A stretch of 64,000 bases of DNA from assembly GCF_040829825.1 (NCBI RefSeq), contig NZ_JBFOLH010000007.1. One strand, 5' to 3'. The notes under the pieces were generated by a model that was not told the origin of the DNA, searched no databases, and worked only from the letters and a program-made list of their open reading frames with translations. Shown here piece after piece: positions 18,204 to 26,999 of this stretch. Made by a program: the position numbers and the translations under genes. The stretch comes from Leadbetterella sp040829825. Lineage in GTDB: Bacteria; Bacteroidota; Bacteroidia; Cytophagales; Spirosomataceae. Position 1 is the first letter of the stretch, and each line of letters starts with the position of its first letter.

Positions 18204-20162
18204 ATGAAAAGTATATTTAAAATAATGATATCCATCTTTGCCGGAACCTGGGCGTTGATGTCCTGTTCGCCGGAAGAGTTTGGCCTGGGGAGTGTGGATG
18301 TGAAGCCGGGAGACCTGGTGCCGGGAATTGCCTATAAGATTGAGGCCGATGCCCAGAATCCGAATATTATTCACCTGACCAGCCTGATGGATAAGAAATA
18401 TACCCCGTTGTGGGATCACCCCCAGGGCCGAAGCCAGAGCCAGTCGGTTACATTGCGTATCCCGTTCCCGGGAACCTACACGGTGAAATTCGGCGTGCAG
18501 ACCCGGGGCGGTATAGTATACGGTGAGGCAACCACTTTCAAAGTGGAAAGTTTTTATGCACCCTTTGTGGAAGATGAAATGTGGGAGATGCTCACCGGCG
18601 GTGTAGACCAGGAAAAAACCTGGTACCTGGACCTCGATGCGGAGGCGGTGAGCCGGAATTTCCTGGGCCCCCTTTATTTCTATGGTACAGATAACGGGTG
18701 GCTGGGAGATTGCCTCAAAGAAGGCGGCGACTGCTGGAACTGGAACCCGGATTACAAGGGAAACTCATGGCTGATGGATGCAGCTGACTTCGGAAGCATG
18801 ACGTTTGATCTGAAAGGAGGTGCCCATGTGAAGGTAAATCATGCGACCATTCCGGGCAGGGGGCAGGAGAGTGGAACGTACCTGCTGGACACCGATAATA
18901 AGACCATGCGGATGACCGATGCTGCGCCCCTCCATGACAGCGGCCGGGACGGGGTGGTGATCGACTGGGGGAATATCCGTATCCTGTCACTGACCAAAGA
19001 TCACATGCAGCTGGCGGTGCTGAGAGATGCGGTTTTATCAGGAGAAGGAGCCTGTTTGCTGGTCTATAATTATATTTCAAAGGAATACAAAGACAACTGG
19101 ACCCCCGGAGAAGTGGCAGAACCCGAACCACCCTACACCGGTGATGCGAACAATGACCTGACCACCTCGGTTACTACCACCCGGAAGTGGGTGATGTCTG
19201 CAGCCACGCCCTATAACTGGACCGACCTGGCCGGGGGACTGCTGAATCCCTGGAACAGTGCCCAGGATTATATCAATAGCGGATGGGCGCCCTACAATGC
19301 GGCCACCATTAAAAATATTTCACTTAGCCTGGCCAAAACCGGAGCCAGGGCGGGGACCTACACGTTTACGGACGGTTCGGCCCATGCCATCAGCGGCACC
19401 TACACCATTGATGACAAGAATAATATCCAGTTTGATAAGGCCATCTCCTTTGTCATAGCCGACTGGGTTTCGCTCAGTACCACGGCTGACAAAACCCTGA
19501 GGTTGCTGAAGACCGAAACAGATGCCTCCGGTGCGATTTCCGGCATATGGCTGGGAGCCCGAGACCCGGTGAAGGCAGAATATGCAGCTTATCATTTTGT
19601 GCCGGGAGGTACGGTGGCAGCTGATCCGATGGCTGCATGGAAAACGGCGCTGGTAGGGAAAACCTTTAAGCCGGATGTCAACTGGTTTGCCGACTGGGTG
19701 GAATTTCCGCCCAACTTTGCCGGGGGCTGGACCAGCGCTTCCACCTTCGGAAATGATTTTACCTCCAATGGCTGGGTGTGGGATGCCAAAGTGAAGGCCG
19801 TTGCAGAAAGCGCCAGCCTGAGTTTCCGGCAGGACGGTAACGATATTAAAGCAGACCTGAAGCAAACCCTGGACGGTAAGCCTTATGAAGCCACGGGGAC
19901 AGTGACGATAGATCCGGATAAGAACATCCTGAAGATAAGCATTCCGCTGGTAGATTATAAGGGTACAGCGGCAGAATGGTTACCCACCACCAATACGAAG
20001 TCCGTTTCAGGAAGTAAGAACGACTGGTATTTTGTATCGCACGGAGGGGCCAACCTGAATAATGTGGATACACAGGGGTTATGGTTAGGTGTAGTTTCCA
20101 ACTCTATTGCGGGAGGGGATACAAAAGATGAGGTGCTGGTTTACCATTTTGTGAAAAATTGA
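18204..20162 (+). CDS. Surface glycan-binding lipoprotein (SusE/F position)
   Basis: A 652-residue lipoprotein with no catalytic motif that I can recognise. It has a lipobox (ALMSC, Cys 21) followed by SPEE, which resembles the acidic signal for surface export in this phylum. An Ig/PKD-like stretch (SVTLRIPFPGTYTVKFGVQTRGG) is followed by two similar regions with the phrases KTWYLDLDAEA / RKWVMSAATPYNWT and many Trp and Tyr residues. Position directly after SusD, 20 bases downstream, is that of a surface glycan-binding protein helping SusCD capture polymer. The fold and specificity cannot be assigned from the sequence alone. A weak terminator follows. Confidence 0.75.
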   Translation: MKSIFKIMISIFAGTWALMSCSPEEFGLGSVDVKPGDLVPGIAYKIEADAQNPNIIHLTSLMDKKYTPLWDHPQGRSQSQSVTLRIPFPGTYTVKFGVQTRGGIVYGEATTFKVESFYAPFVEDEMWEMLTGGVDQEKTWYLDLDAEAVSRNFLGPLYFYGTDNGWLGDCLKEGGDCWNWNPDYKGNSWLMDAADFGSMTFDLKGGAHVKVNHATIPGRGQESGTYLLDTDNKTMRMTDAAPLHDSGRDGVVIDWGNIRILSLTKDHMQLAVLRDAVLSGEGACLLVYNYISKEYKDNWTPGEVAEPEPPYTGDANNDLTTSVTTTRKWVMSAATPYNWTDLAGGLLNPWNSAQDYINSGWAPYNAATIKNISLSLAKTGARAGTYTFTDGSAHAISGTYTIDDKNNIQFDKAISFVIADWVSLSTTADKTLRLLKTETDASGAISGIWLGARDPVKAEYAAYHFVPGGTVAADPMAAWKTALVGKTFKPDVNWFADWVEFPPNFAGGWTSASTFGNDFTSNGWVWDAKVKAVAESASLSFRQDGNDIKADLKQTLDGKPYEATGTVTIDPDKNILKISIPLVDYKGTAAEWLPTTNTKSVSGSKNDWYFVSHGGANLNNVDTQGLWLGVVSNSIAGGDTKDEVLVYHFVKN

Positions 20163-20180
20163 TTGGTTTTAAGCATATTT

Positions 20181-20207
20181 GGGGAGCCTCTGGGATTGGG
20201 GCTCCTC
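20181..20207 (+). terminator. Possible terminator after the surface-binding protein gene
   Basis: GGAGCC (20183-20188) pairs with GGCTCC (20200-20205), extended by a wobble and one more pair. The trailing sequence AATATTT is only weakly T-rich, so partial read-through to GH5 is possible. Confidence 0.5.
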
Positions 20208-20260
20208 AATATTTCCTGAACGATCGCAGGTGTTTTCAAACTGATGCGCCCTGAGCCCTA

Positions 20261-20293
20261 TTGAAGGGTATCTTTTAATTTTCGATATTTTTC
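20261..20293 (+). promoter_or_regulatory. Possible promoter of the GH5 gene
   Basis: TTG at 20261-20263, a 22-nt spacer and TATTTTTC at 20286-20293, one base from TAnnTTTG, end 22 bp before the start codon. Confidence 0.45.
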
Positions 20294-20315
20294 TTTTCAG
20301 AGCTTTTATCAACAG

Positions 20316-22004
20316 ATGAACAGATTTATAACTTTTTTCCTGGCCTGCCTCCTGGGCATAGCATGTAAGGAAGGTGCGCCTTCTGTTACTCCTGAAATAG
20401 TTTTATCCACCACCGGAATCGCGGCAGAAGCGGAGGCCGGGACTTACGTTTTTCATGTGAAGTGTAATACGGAATGGACAGCGAGCGTATCGCCTGACTG
20501 GGCAGTGCTCAGCGTACGCAGCGGTAGTGCAGGCACCACCCGTATAGAAGTGGCGGTGCAAGCCAATACCACTTCACAAAGCCGGGAAGCGGTGATCACG
20601 GTCAGTGCCGGTACAGCCGGCGGCCAGGTAAGGGTGATTCAGAAAGAGGCAGAGATGCTGAACATCAGTAAAAACCAGTTTGATCTGCCCGCTTCGGGAG
20701 GTGAAATTTCTTTTGAGGCGGAGGCGTCTTCTGCAATTACATTGGGTAAAACACTTTTCTGGATAGAGCAAAAGCCGGTGTCTGGAAACAGCTACTATTT
20801 TACCATCGGTGAAAACCCCGCTCATTTCCCCAGAACGGGTACGATTACGCTGGGATCGGGAAATATCCAACGGGTAGTTACTATTCACCAGAAAGGTAAG
20901 AAACTTATGGTGGATGCCGATAAAACGGGTATGGAAAGCAATGCCGCTGAACTGGCTGCGAAAATAAAGATCGGCTGGAACCTGGGCAACAGCCTGGAAG
21001 CCTGTGCAGATGAAAATACGGCAAGTGAAACCCTGTGGGGTAACCCGGCGACGTCTAAAGAGCTCATAGACCTGGTGAAACGCTCGGGTTTTAATGCGGT
21101 CCGTATTCCCACCGCCTGGAGCGGTTATATCGAGGACCGGAATACATACAAAATTAAGGATGAATGGATGATGCGCGTAAGGGAGGTGGTGGACTATTGC
21201 GTGGCTAACGGTATGTACGCCATCATCAATATTCACTGGGATGGCGGCTGGCTGGAAAATAACCCCACCTATGCCCGGCAGGCAGAGGTCAACAAAAAGC
21301 AAAAGGCGCTTTGGGAACAGATAGCGGTGGCTTTCCGGGATTATGACGAACACCTGCTCTTTGCGGGCGCCAATGAAGTGCACGCCGACTACAACCGGCC
21401 CACGGCAGAGCATCTCCAGGTACAGATGTCGTATAACCAGACCTTTGTAGACGCCGTACGTTCTACAGGGGGCAGGAATGCCTGGCGGGTATTGGTAGCC
21501 CAGGGCTATAATACCAATATCCAGTATACCTATGAGTCGCTGGTGCTGCCCAAAGACCCGGCCGTTAACCGGATGATGGCGGAGGTACATTACTATGACC
21601 CCTATGATTTTACCCTCGAAAGCGGCGCTTCGGCCAAATACCTTTGGGGCAAAGATTTCAAAGGGAGCACAGGGGTATCTGCCTGGGGGCAGGAAGATTG
21701 GGTGAATGAGGCTTTTGGCCTGATGAAAGAGAAATTTACCTCCAAAGGTATCCCCGTCATCCTGGGCGAATACGCCGCTACCTACCGGGCTTCACTCCCG
21801 GCGAATGTACTGGAAGACCACAAAAAAGCCCGGAACTATTACCTGAATTACGTGACAAAAACGGCAAAGCGTTACGGGCTGATTCCTTTCTATTGGGATA
21901 ACGGCGGTACAGGCAATAATGCTTCCGGCATTTTTGACAGGCCTAACCTGACCGTAGTGCATGCTGACGCCCTGGAGGCACTGCTGAGTGCAGCGGATTT
22001 TTAG
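20316..22004 (+). CDS. BACON-GH5 endo-glucanase, probable endo-xyloglucanase
   Basis: A 562-residue surface lipoprotein (lipobox LLGIAC, Cys 17). Residues about 25-115 form a BACON domain (CNTEWTASVSPDWAVLS, VRVIQKEAE); a second, more diverged BACON-like stretch follows to about residue 195. The catalytic GH5 domain runs from KIKIGWNLGNSLEA to the end. E354 in FAGANEVH is the expected acid/base and E485 in VILGEYAA the nucleophile. BACON plus GH5 is the architecture of the surface endo-xyloglucanase BoGH5A of Bacteroides ovatus, and the GH31 alpha-xylosidase in the same locus supports that role. Subfamily 4 membership is my inference. The enzyme would cut the polymer outside the cell for SusCD import. 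Confidence 0.9.
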   Translation: MNRFITFFLACLLGIACKEGAPSVTPEIVLSTTGIAAEAEAGTYVFHVKCNTEWTASVSPDWAVLSVRSGSAGTTRIEVAVQANTTSQSREAVITVSAGTAGGQVRVIQKEAEMLNISKNQFDLPASGGEISFEAEASSAITLGKTLFWIEQKPVSGNSYYFTIGENPAHFPRTGTITLGSGNIQRVVTIHQKGKKLMVDADKTGMESNAAELAAKIKIGWNLGNSLEACADENTASETLWGNPATSKELIDLVKRSGFNAVRIPTAWSGYIEDRNTYKIKDEWMMRVREVVDYCVANGMYAIINIHWDGGWLENNPTYARQAEVNKKQKALWEQIAVAFRDYDEHLLFAGANEVHADYNRPTAEHLQVQMSYNQTFVDAVRSTGGRNAWRVLVAQGYNTNIQYTYESLVLPKDPAVNRMMAEVHYYDPYDFTLESGASAKYLWGKDFKGSTGVSAWGQEDWVNEAFGLMKEKFTSKGIPVILGEYAATYRASLPANVLEDHKKARNYYLNYVTKTAKRYGLIPFYWDNGGTGNNASGIFDRPNLTVVHADALEALLSAADF

Positions 22005-22037
22005 AAATTAGTTAACGGACTGTTTTTTGTTGCCCGT

Positions 22038-22562
22038 TTATTGCTTCAATATCCCTTCAAACTGGTTACGAAAATCCTGGGCCGTGAAGTCTGACATGCC
22101 TTCGTGGCGGTAGCTGATTTCACCTTTTTTGTTGAGGATAACCGTGGTAGGAATGGCTTGTCCGAGGAAGGCCTCGGGAATCATCCCGGCCGGGCTATAC
22201 ACCGGAAAGGTGAAGTTGTTTTTTTCTACAAAGCTTTTGGCCAGATCGGGCTTGTTGTCCACTTCCACTACCAGGAATTCTACGTCAGGGTTTTTCCCGT
22301 AGTCATTGTAAAAAGCCTGCAAAGAAGGCATTTCCTTAATGCAGGGCGGACACCAGGTAGCCCAGAAATTCAGTACCACCACTTTTCCTGACAGGTCGGC
22401 AAGGTCTGTGTTTTGTCCGTCGAGGCGGGTAAAGGCTACGCCTGAAGCGGCTTGCGCTGCAGGGGCTTCGGTAAGAGCTACCTGCTCTTCGGTATTTTGA
22501 TCGTTTTTGCTGATGCAGGAGCTTAGGCCCGCAATAAGGGCCAGGACAAGAATTCGTTTCAT
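22038..22562 (-). CDS. TlpA/ResA-like thioredoxin-fold lipoprotein
   Basis: A 174-residue thiol-disulfide oxidoreductase of the TlpA type. It has a lipoprotein signal (LIAGLSSC, Cys 16), a low-complexity linker and a thioredoxin fold with the CxxC site in VLNFWATWCPPCIKEMPSLQ and the cis-proline region AIPTTVILNKKG. Such proteins reduce disulfides in the periplasm, often in cytochrome maturation, but no cytochrome gene is nearby. The start codon overlaps the stop of the upstream thioredoxin gene by one base, so the two are translated together. Confidence 0.9.
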   Translation of the reverse strand: MKRILVLALIAGLSSCISKNDQNTEEQVALTEAPAAQAASGVAFTRLDGQNTDLADLSGKVVVLNFWATWCPPCIKEMPSLQAFYNDYGKNPDVEFLVVEVDNKPDLAKSFVEKNNFTFPVYSPAGMIPEAFLGQAIPTTVILNKKGEISYRHEGMSDFTAQDFRNQFEGILKQ

Positions 22563-22876
22563 TATTTATACTGATGGATAATTTGCTCTAACTGGTGAAC
22601 GGGTACTACGCCTGACTGACGCCAGAGGGGTTGCCCGTTTTTGAACAATATTAAGGTAGGTACACCCTGTATTTTGTATTGCTGGGCAATGGCGGGGTTG
22701 ATATCCACATCTACTTTCAGAATGGAGGCGTCATCACCTACTTTCTGTTTGAGCTCGTTTAGCATGGGCGCCATGGTTTTGCACGGGCCACACCAGGTAG
22801 CAAAAAAATCTACGAGGGTCAGTGTATCGCTGTTTATCTTTTTCTGAAAAGAGTTCATCTTATTTTGTATTTTCAA
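22562..22876 (-). CDS. trxA: Thioredoxin
   Basis: A 104-residue classical thioredoxin with the active site FFATWCGPCKTMAPML, the cis-proline loop QGVPTLILFKNG and the normal length for the family. No signal peptide, so it is cytoplasmic. It would reduce protein disulfides and could feed electrons to the TlpA-like lipoprotein encoded immediately downstream through a membrane carrier such as DsbD; that link is inference. The gene is preceded by 131 bases without a clear gene, then by the Amj-like gene on the same strand. Confidence 0.93.
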   Translation of the reverse strand: MKIQNKMNSFQKKINSDTLTLVDFFATWCGPCKTMAPMLNELKQKVGDDASILKVDVDINPAIAQQYKIQGVPTLILFKNGQPLWRQSGVVPVHQLEQIIHQYK

Positions 22877-23007
22877 AGCACCTCAAAGGTCCGTATAAAA
22901 TCGGAGTTTATAGGTAACTTCTGTTACTAATTGATATTTTCATAACTCTGTTGTGTAAAGTTACGAAACAGGCCTGTGATTCTGCATTAAAATTCAATAA
23001 AAAACCA

Positions 23008-23793
23008 TCAGAGTAACCTGGCCAAAAATACTACTATATAAGCCAAAGGAATCAATAAAGCTATAGCCATGCCGGTACCTGTAATTCTTGCCAATACCAC
23101 AAAGAATAAGTATTTTCTGAAATAAACCTCAGAGTATTCTCCGTTAACTACCTTGTCTGCAGTAATACCCAAATGGGGCTCAACAAGAATCATCACCAGG
23201 ATAGTGGACAAACCGATAATAACCCCATTCAGAGATAAAGAAGTGGTTCTTAAGTCGGGCTCCAGGTAACCGGCATATAAACATGATAATACACTTATGG
23301 TAGTAAGTGACCCTATTACCACATTCATGATGATTATATTTACGGGCATTTTTTTAAACTCTCTCAGTTGATTAAAGTTGGAGGCTTTAGGAATTGTAAG
23401 AGAGCGGTAAAATTTACAATATATGCTTAAACTAAATACACTTTTGAAAAGCCTGACTAAAGAATTATTTTTATATGCTTTCTCTACGGCATCATGCATA
23501 AACCGATGCAAAGTAGGAATGAATAATCCTCCTAAGATACTTCCGGAGAAAGACACTATACAGAGGTTTATGAATAACCAATAGTCAGGCCCGGTTCTGT
23601 TTAAAATAGATGTTTCTACAGTATGGGTAAGTAAGGGTGCCTGAAATGTGGTTAAGAACCGCATAGCAAGGAAAATAATATTATATACAGCATAAGAAGC
23701 GGCCATTTTGCCTGTTCGGACACCTACTAACCTTACAGATAGTACCGCCGTACCAAAAAAATGAATCAGGAATGTAAGGATTAAAACGGCCAT
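23008..23793 (-). CDS. amj: Amj-like lipid II flippase (DUF2837 family)
   Basis: A 261-residue polytopic membrane protein. The opening LTFLIHFFGTAVLSVRLVGVRTGKMAASYAVYNIIFLAMRFLTTFQAPLL is typical of the Amj family (formerly DUF2837), known from Bacillus subtilis as an alternative to MurJ that flips lipid II across the membrane. About six hydrophobic segments are visible. Here it is the last gene of a compact operon with a PqqD-like protein, a kinase-like protein, a glycosyltransferase and a nucleotidyltransferase-like protein (gap two bases), so it may flip a polyprenyl-linked product of this operon rather than serve the general cell wall. Family recognition is from memory of the sequence pattern; the substrate is unknown. 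Confidence 0.75.
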   Translation of the reverse strand: MAVLILTFLIHFFGTAVLSVRLVGVRTGKMAASYAVYNIIFLAMRFLTTFQAPLLTHTVETSILNRTGPDYWLFINLCIVSFSGSILGGLFIPTLHRFMHDAVEKAYKNNSLVRLFKSVFSLSIYCKFYRSLTIPKASNFNQLREFKKMPVNIIIMNVVIGSLTTISVLSCLYAGYLEPDLRTTSLSLNGVIIGLSTILVMILVEPHLGITADKVVNGEYSEVYFRKYLFFVVLARITGTGMAIALLIPLAYIVVFLARLL

Positions 23794-23795
23794 GC

Positions 23796-24920
23796 TTAAT
23801 CTTTTATGAGTTCGCCTTGTATCCTGTTATAATACCACGAGGTGAGATACTTGAAAAGGGAAGTGTCTGATTCGCGTAAAAAAAGAAAATAATGTATAAA
23901 TCTTCGGATAGTACCGTACCAGGCCAGGCTAATGAAACCAAAATTCCTTATATTCCGTGTAGTGTTTCTGTAATAGGCGTTCTCTAAGTGGGTCGTTTTC
24001 AAGTTATTTATCTTAGAAACAAACCCCGGGGGAAAATCTGCATGAAACACATTATCCAGGTAAGTAAACGAGTCTTTCAAAAACGGCTTATACGGAAACT
24101 TCCGGGCCAGCGTATATACTTCTTCCCAGTCTATTTCTGCTTTTTGCCGTATTTTATGGGTATCAGCCACCCACCTGAAAGGGGGGACAAAGTCAAAGTT
24201 TCTGTCATGTATGATACTCAAAAAAAACGCATGCGTGTCGTGCATTTTATACATTACCTCCCCGTTATGCTCTTCTTTCCGTGCTTTCTCCCAAATAAAA
24301 TCTGATACATTGATTTTATTTGAATATTCGGCAAAGATGTTCCAGTGTAAGCCTATGTCAATGCCCGCTTCAAATTCCAGGTGTACAGCATGGGTATTAT
24401 CTTTCATTCTTAAGCTAAAGGTGTTTTGTTTATTTCCGAAATATCCCTGTTCCATTAGTTTAACTACCTTTTCACGGTAATTAAAAGGAATAAGAATACC
24501 TCCGTCGTTCATAGGCCTTAAAGCCATGCTGTCGTAATAATTTTGGGCATAATCCAACCCCTTAATTTTCATGCTGGGGATTTTTAGAAGAGTAAGAGAT
24601 TTTTGAATCTGACCGGCCCGATATTCAATTTGTTTATTTCTCACCCAGAAATTTTTGCGGATCCCCCTTAAAAGTTTAAAATAAGGGTGACTGTTTTCTC
24701 CTAAATTCTGGATTACCAAAGGCAAAAGCCGCTGGCTTTCCAGGTCTAAGCTATCCATAAAATCGGAAAGGAAAGTTGGAGAATCAGGGTTAAGAGCTTC
24801 TAAGTTTTTCCTGACCAGCCATTTCGAGAAAGAAACATGAGCCTTATTATTTTCATTAAGGGCAGATTTTAAAAGTAACGTTTGTATTTCTGTAGGAAAA
24901 TGCCCTCCAATACCTCTCAT
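23796..24920 (-). CDS. Nucleotidyltransferase-family protein (NTP_transf_5 type) with altered active site
   Basis: A 374-residue protein resembling the uncharacterised nucleotidyltransferases of PF14907, common in peptide-modification and polysaccharide clusters. The family core KGLDYAQNYYDSMALRPMNDGGILIP, the second strand AVHLEFEAGIDIGLHWNIF and the HDTHAFFLSIIHDRNF helix are visible. In active members the first motif normally reads R-M-x-D-x-D-L-L-V; here the second Asp is replaced by Gly (NDGGILI), so activity may be lost or changed. The start overlaps the end of the glycosyltransferase gene by four bases (ATGA), and the Amj-like gene follows after two bases. The substrate is unknown. Confidence 0.72.
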   Translation of the reverse strand: MRGIGGHFPTEIQTLLLKSALNENNKAHVSFSKWLVRKNLEALNPDSPTFLSDFMDSLDLESQRLLPLVIQNLGENSHPYFKLLRGIRKNFWVRNKQIEYRAGQIQKSLTLLKIPSMKIKGLDYAQNYYDSMALRPMNDGGILIPFNYREKVVKLMEQGYFGNKQNTFSLRMKDNTHAVHLEFEAGIDIGLHWNIFAEYSNKINVSDFIWEKARKEEHNGEVMYKMHDTHAFFLSIIHDRNFDFVPPFRWVADTHKIRQKAEIDWEEVYTLARKFPYKPFLKDSFTYLDNVFHADFPPGFVSKINNLKTTHLENAYYRNTTRNIRNFGFISLAWYGTIRRFIHYFLFLRESDTSLFKYLTSWYYNRIQGELIKD

Positions 24921-25582
24921 AATTCCTTTTGCTGGTTTATCTTATTTCTTAATAATGCCAAAAGTGTAGGATAATAATCCGCTCTCTGCGAAAGCGAATT
25001 TTCACGAACTCTTCGGTAAGCCACGAGGTGTTCGGTATTATTATAATTCAGGCCTTTTACTTTGGCTCTTTCAAACCAGTCGATAAATTCGTGCATCTCG
25101 ACTTCGTGTAACAGCCCGTATTTTTCAAATACCTCTTTTTTAAACAGGATAGAGATTTTGGATTTAAAATCCAAACTGCCTTCCTGAAATCTGAACCGCT
25201 CTTTCTTTGGTTCAAGTTCAGGGCTCAGAAACTGTTTAACCCTCCCAAAAGTGACTTCCAGTTCCGGGTTTTTATGAAACTCTGACACCTGAAGGCTTAG
25301 CCTGTCCGATGCCATAATATCGTCACCGTCTAAAAATGCCAGCATTTCGCCACTTGCTGCCTTTATTCCTGTATTCATGGCCTTCCCCAACCCTCCATTT
25401 TCCTGGGTGATTACTTTAATCTTATTCCCAAAGGTTTTCAGAATATCCAAAGAATTATCGGTAGAACCGTCATTTACTACGATGATCTCGGTGTTCGGGT
25501 AGGTTTGGTTTAAGGCAGACGTAACGGCCTCCTCTATGTAGCTCTCCAAATTATATAGGGTAATAATTATACTTATTTTCAT
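24917..25582 (-). CDS. Family 2 glycosyltransferase
   Basis: A 221-residue GT-A fold glycosyltransferase of family GT2. Seen are the nucleotide-sugar binding start IIITLYNLESYIEEAVTSALNQTYPNTEIIVVNDGSTDNS, the DxD-type metal site LAFLDGDDIMASDRL and an acceptor-side segment MHEFIDWFERAKVKG. The protein is short for the family and has no membrane segment. It belongs to the same operon as the kinase-like gene (gap nine bases) and the nucleotidyltransferase-like gene (overlap four bases). The donor and the acceptor, peptide or lipid carrier, cannot be read from the sequence. Confidence 0.88.
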   Translation of the reverse strand: MKISIIITLYNLESYIEEAVTSALNQTYPNTEIIVVNDGSTDNSLDILKTFGNKIKVITQENGGLGKAMNTGIKAASGEMLAFLDGDDIMASDRLSLQVSEFHKNPELEVTFGRVKQFLSPELEPKKERFRFQEGSLDFKSKISILFKKEVFEKYGLLHEVEMHEFIDWFERAKVKGLNYNNTEHLVAYRRVRENSLSQRADYYPTLLALLRNKINQQKEL

Positions 25583-25591
25583 AACGAAATT

Positions 25592-26566
25592 TTAATTATC
25601 ATGATTTAGCTTATGAATCAGCACTTCCGGAATCTGGCGAAGCTCCGTACCTGCCATTAACCGGTAGGTAGGTACTTTTGAAATAAACACTTTCATTTTT
25701 TCTGCCGTGCTGACGGAACTACGCAATATCCAAACCGATGAGGGGACCAATGCCATGACCGCATCTGCTTTTGAACATTCCTGAATAAATGTGTGTGTTT
25801 TCCCGGTTATGGTTGGAAGCAGTAAGGCCTCAATTCTGAAATTATTGATCATCTTATTTTTGGCAATATCATCAATATACACATGGCCTTTTTCATGAGG
25901 TAATTGCTCCCGGTTTGAAATGTGCTTTTTTAAATGCGGGAAACGGGAGAACTGTTCCGTATTTAATTTGGCTACTCCATAAAGACTGTATGCCCGGCAG
26001 TTTTCTGAATCCACCAGAATAAAATCATCTCCGCCGTAGCTTAAACTACTCTCTAAGCAGGCTAAAGTCGATGTAGATTTCCCGGCGCCGCTCTTCCCCG
26101 TAAGTAAAACGCCTTTACCTGCCAATCCCAAGCCCCCGGCATGGCATAAAAACATAGAAGTGGTTTCAAACCAGTGATGAAACAGCGACCTTAAAGGAGC
26201 TGCGGTCTCATTAGGAGGGAGGCGGTTGAAATCACTTACCCAATAGTATATTTCTTTCTGTTTATAGTCAACCAGCGTAAAAGAAAGCTCCCCTGTATTA
26301 TAGACCGCTTTCTGTTCTCCAAAATTCAGAAGCTCTCCGTTATAAGGGTTTACTTTTTCCCATTTTAACCCTTCTTTCGGAGGAGAAAAACCGGTGGTTC
26401 TGGTATCAATAAGATGAATAGTGACTTGTTCATTTAATAAGCCAGGCGTTTCTAAATGCATTAAAGCTCTCAGATATCTGCTGAAGTCATAGTCTCCATA
26501 GCCCAAAACTTTAAATGTATAGTTACCAAGATTAAACCGCCATTTAAAATCTGAAGCGTTTTTCAT
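25592..26566 (-). CDS. HPr kinase-like protein of a peptide-modification operon
   Basis: A 324-residue protein with an HPr-kinase/phosphorylase-type P-loop, GKGVLLTGKSGAGKSTSTLACL, followed by the acidic strand LSYGGDDFILVD. The N-terminal half is an unassigned beta-rich region, as in the HPr-kinase-related proteins found beside PqqD-like proteins in lasso-peptide, PEP-CTERM and capsule loci; lasso-cluster members phosphorylate a Ser of the precursor. The genuine HPr kinase is about the same size, but no HPr gene is near. It follows the PqqD-like gene by one base. Function as a peptide kinase is inference; the only hydroxyl-bearing residues in the upstream 34-residue peptide are Tyr 8, Thr 31 and Tyr 34. 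Confidence 0.8.
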   Translation of the reverse strand: MKNASDFKWRFNLGNYTFKVLGYGDYDFSRYLRALMHLETPGLLNEQVTIHLIDTRTTGFSPPKEGLKWEKVNPYNGELLNFGEQKAVYNTGELSFTLVDYKQKEIYYWVSDFNRLPPNETAAPLRSLFHHWFETTSMFLCHAGGLGLAGKGVLLTGKSGAGKSTSTLACLESSLSYGGDDFILVDSENCRAYSLYGVAKLNTEQFSRFPHLKKHISNREQLPHEKGHVYIDDIAKNKMINNFRIEALLLPTITGKTHTFIQECSKADAVMALVPSSVWILRSSVSTAEKMKVFISKVPTYRLMAGTELRQIPEVLIHKLNHDN

Positions 26567-26567
26567 C

Positions 26568-26999
26568 TCAGATATCTTCTTTTCGTTTAGGCCAGCCTTT
26601 CCCTGAATCTACATCATGAATGGGGTCAAGCATAATCAGTTCCTGCATATCATCAAAAACCTCTATGGCAAGATGCTCATAAGGCAACATCTCTGTTTTG
26701 CCGTCAGTCGCTACCGTGCTACTATCTAAGCCTGTTTCTACTATAATTTCTTCCTGAAGCAGTACATCTATAAACATTTGCACTTCGCGCTCTATAATTT
26801 CCTTTTGCTCACTATACTTCAATAGCAACGAAGAAATTATAAAATCTTTATGAACAGAATCTTGTAATAATCCAAGCACAAAAACGCCGGTACTCCCCCT
26901 CACACTGTAATATTTACCTAAAGAAATATTTATTAAAACAGCTTCATTATCAAATACCTCCATAGCAATATTTGATTCATTTAATTTAAAAGCTCTCAT
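26568..26999 (-). CDS. PqqD-like peptide-binding protein
   Basis: A 143-residue protein whose first 90 residues form a PqqD-like winged-helix fold (EVFDNEAVLINISLGKYYSVRGSTGVFVLGLL, then EREVQMFIDVLLQEEIIVE). PqqD-like domains bind leader peptides of ribosomal natural products and pass them to modifying enzymes. The C-terminal tail carries a distinct motif, EVFDDMQELIMLDPIHDVDSGKGWP, which I remember from PqqD-family proteins of kinase/nucleotidyltransferase clusters. The start codon directly follows the stop codon of a 34-codon ORF (27104-27000), the expected place for a precursor gene. It is the first sizeable gene of a five-gene operon. Confidence 0.82.
   Translation of the reverse strand: MRAFKLNESNIAMEVFDNEAVLINISLGKYYSVRGSTGVFVLGLLQDSVHKDFIISSLLLKYSEQKEIIEREVQMFIDVLLQEEIIVETGLDSSTVATDGKTEMLPYEHLAIEVFDDMQELIMLDPIHDVDSGKGWPKRKEDI

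Noticed and set aside
22562..23793. Thioredoxin pair as part of the PqqD-like operon
   Set aside because: Same strand, but a 131-base gap and a change in base composition separate them.
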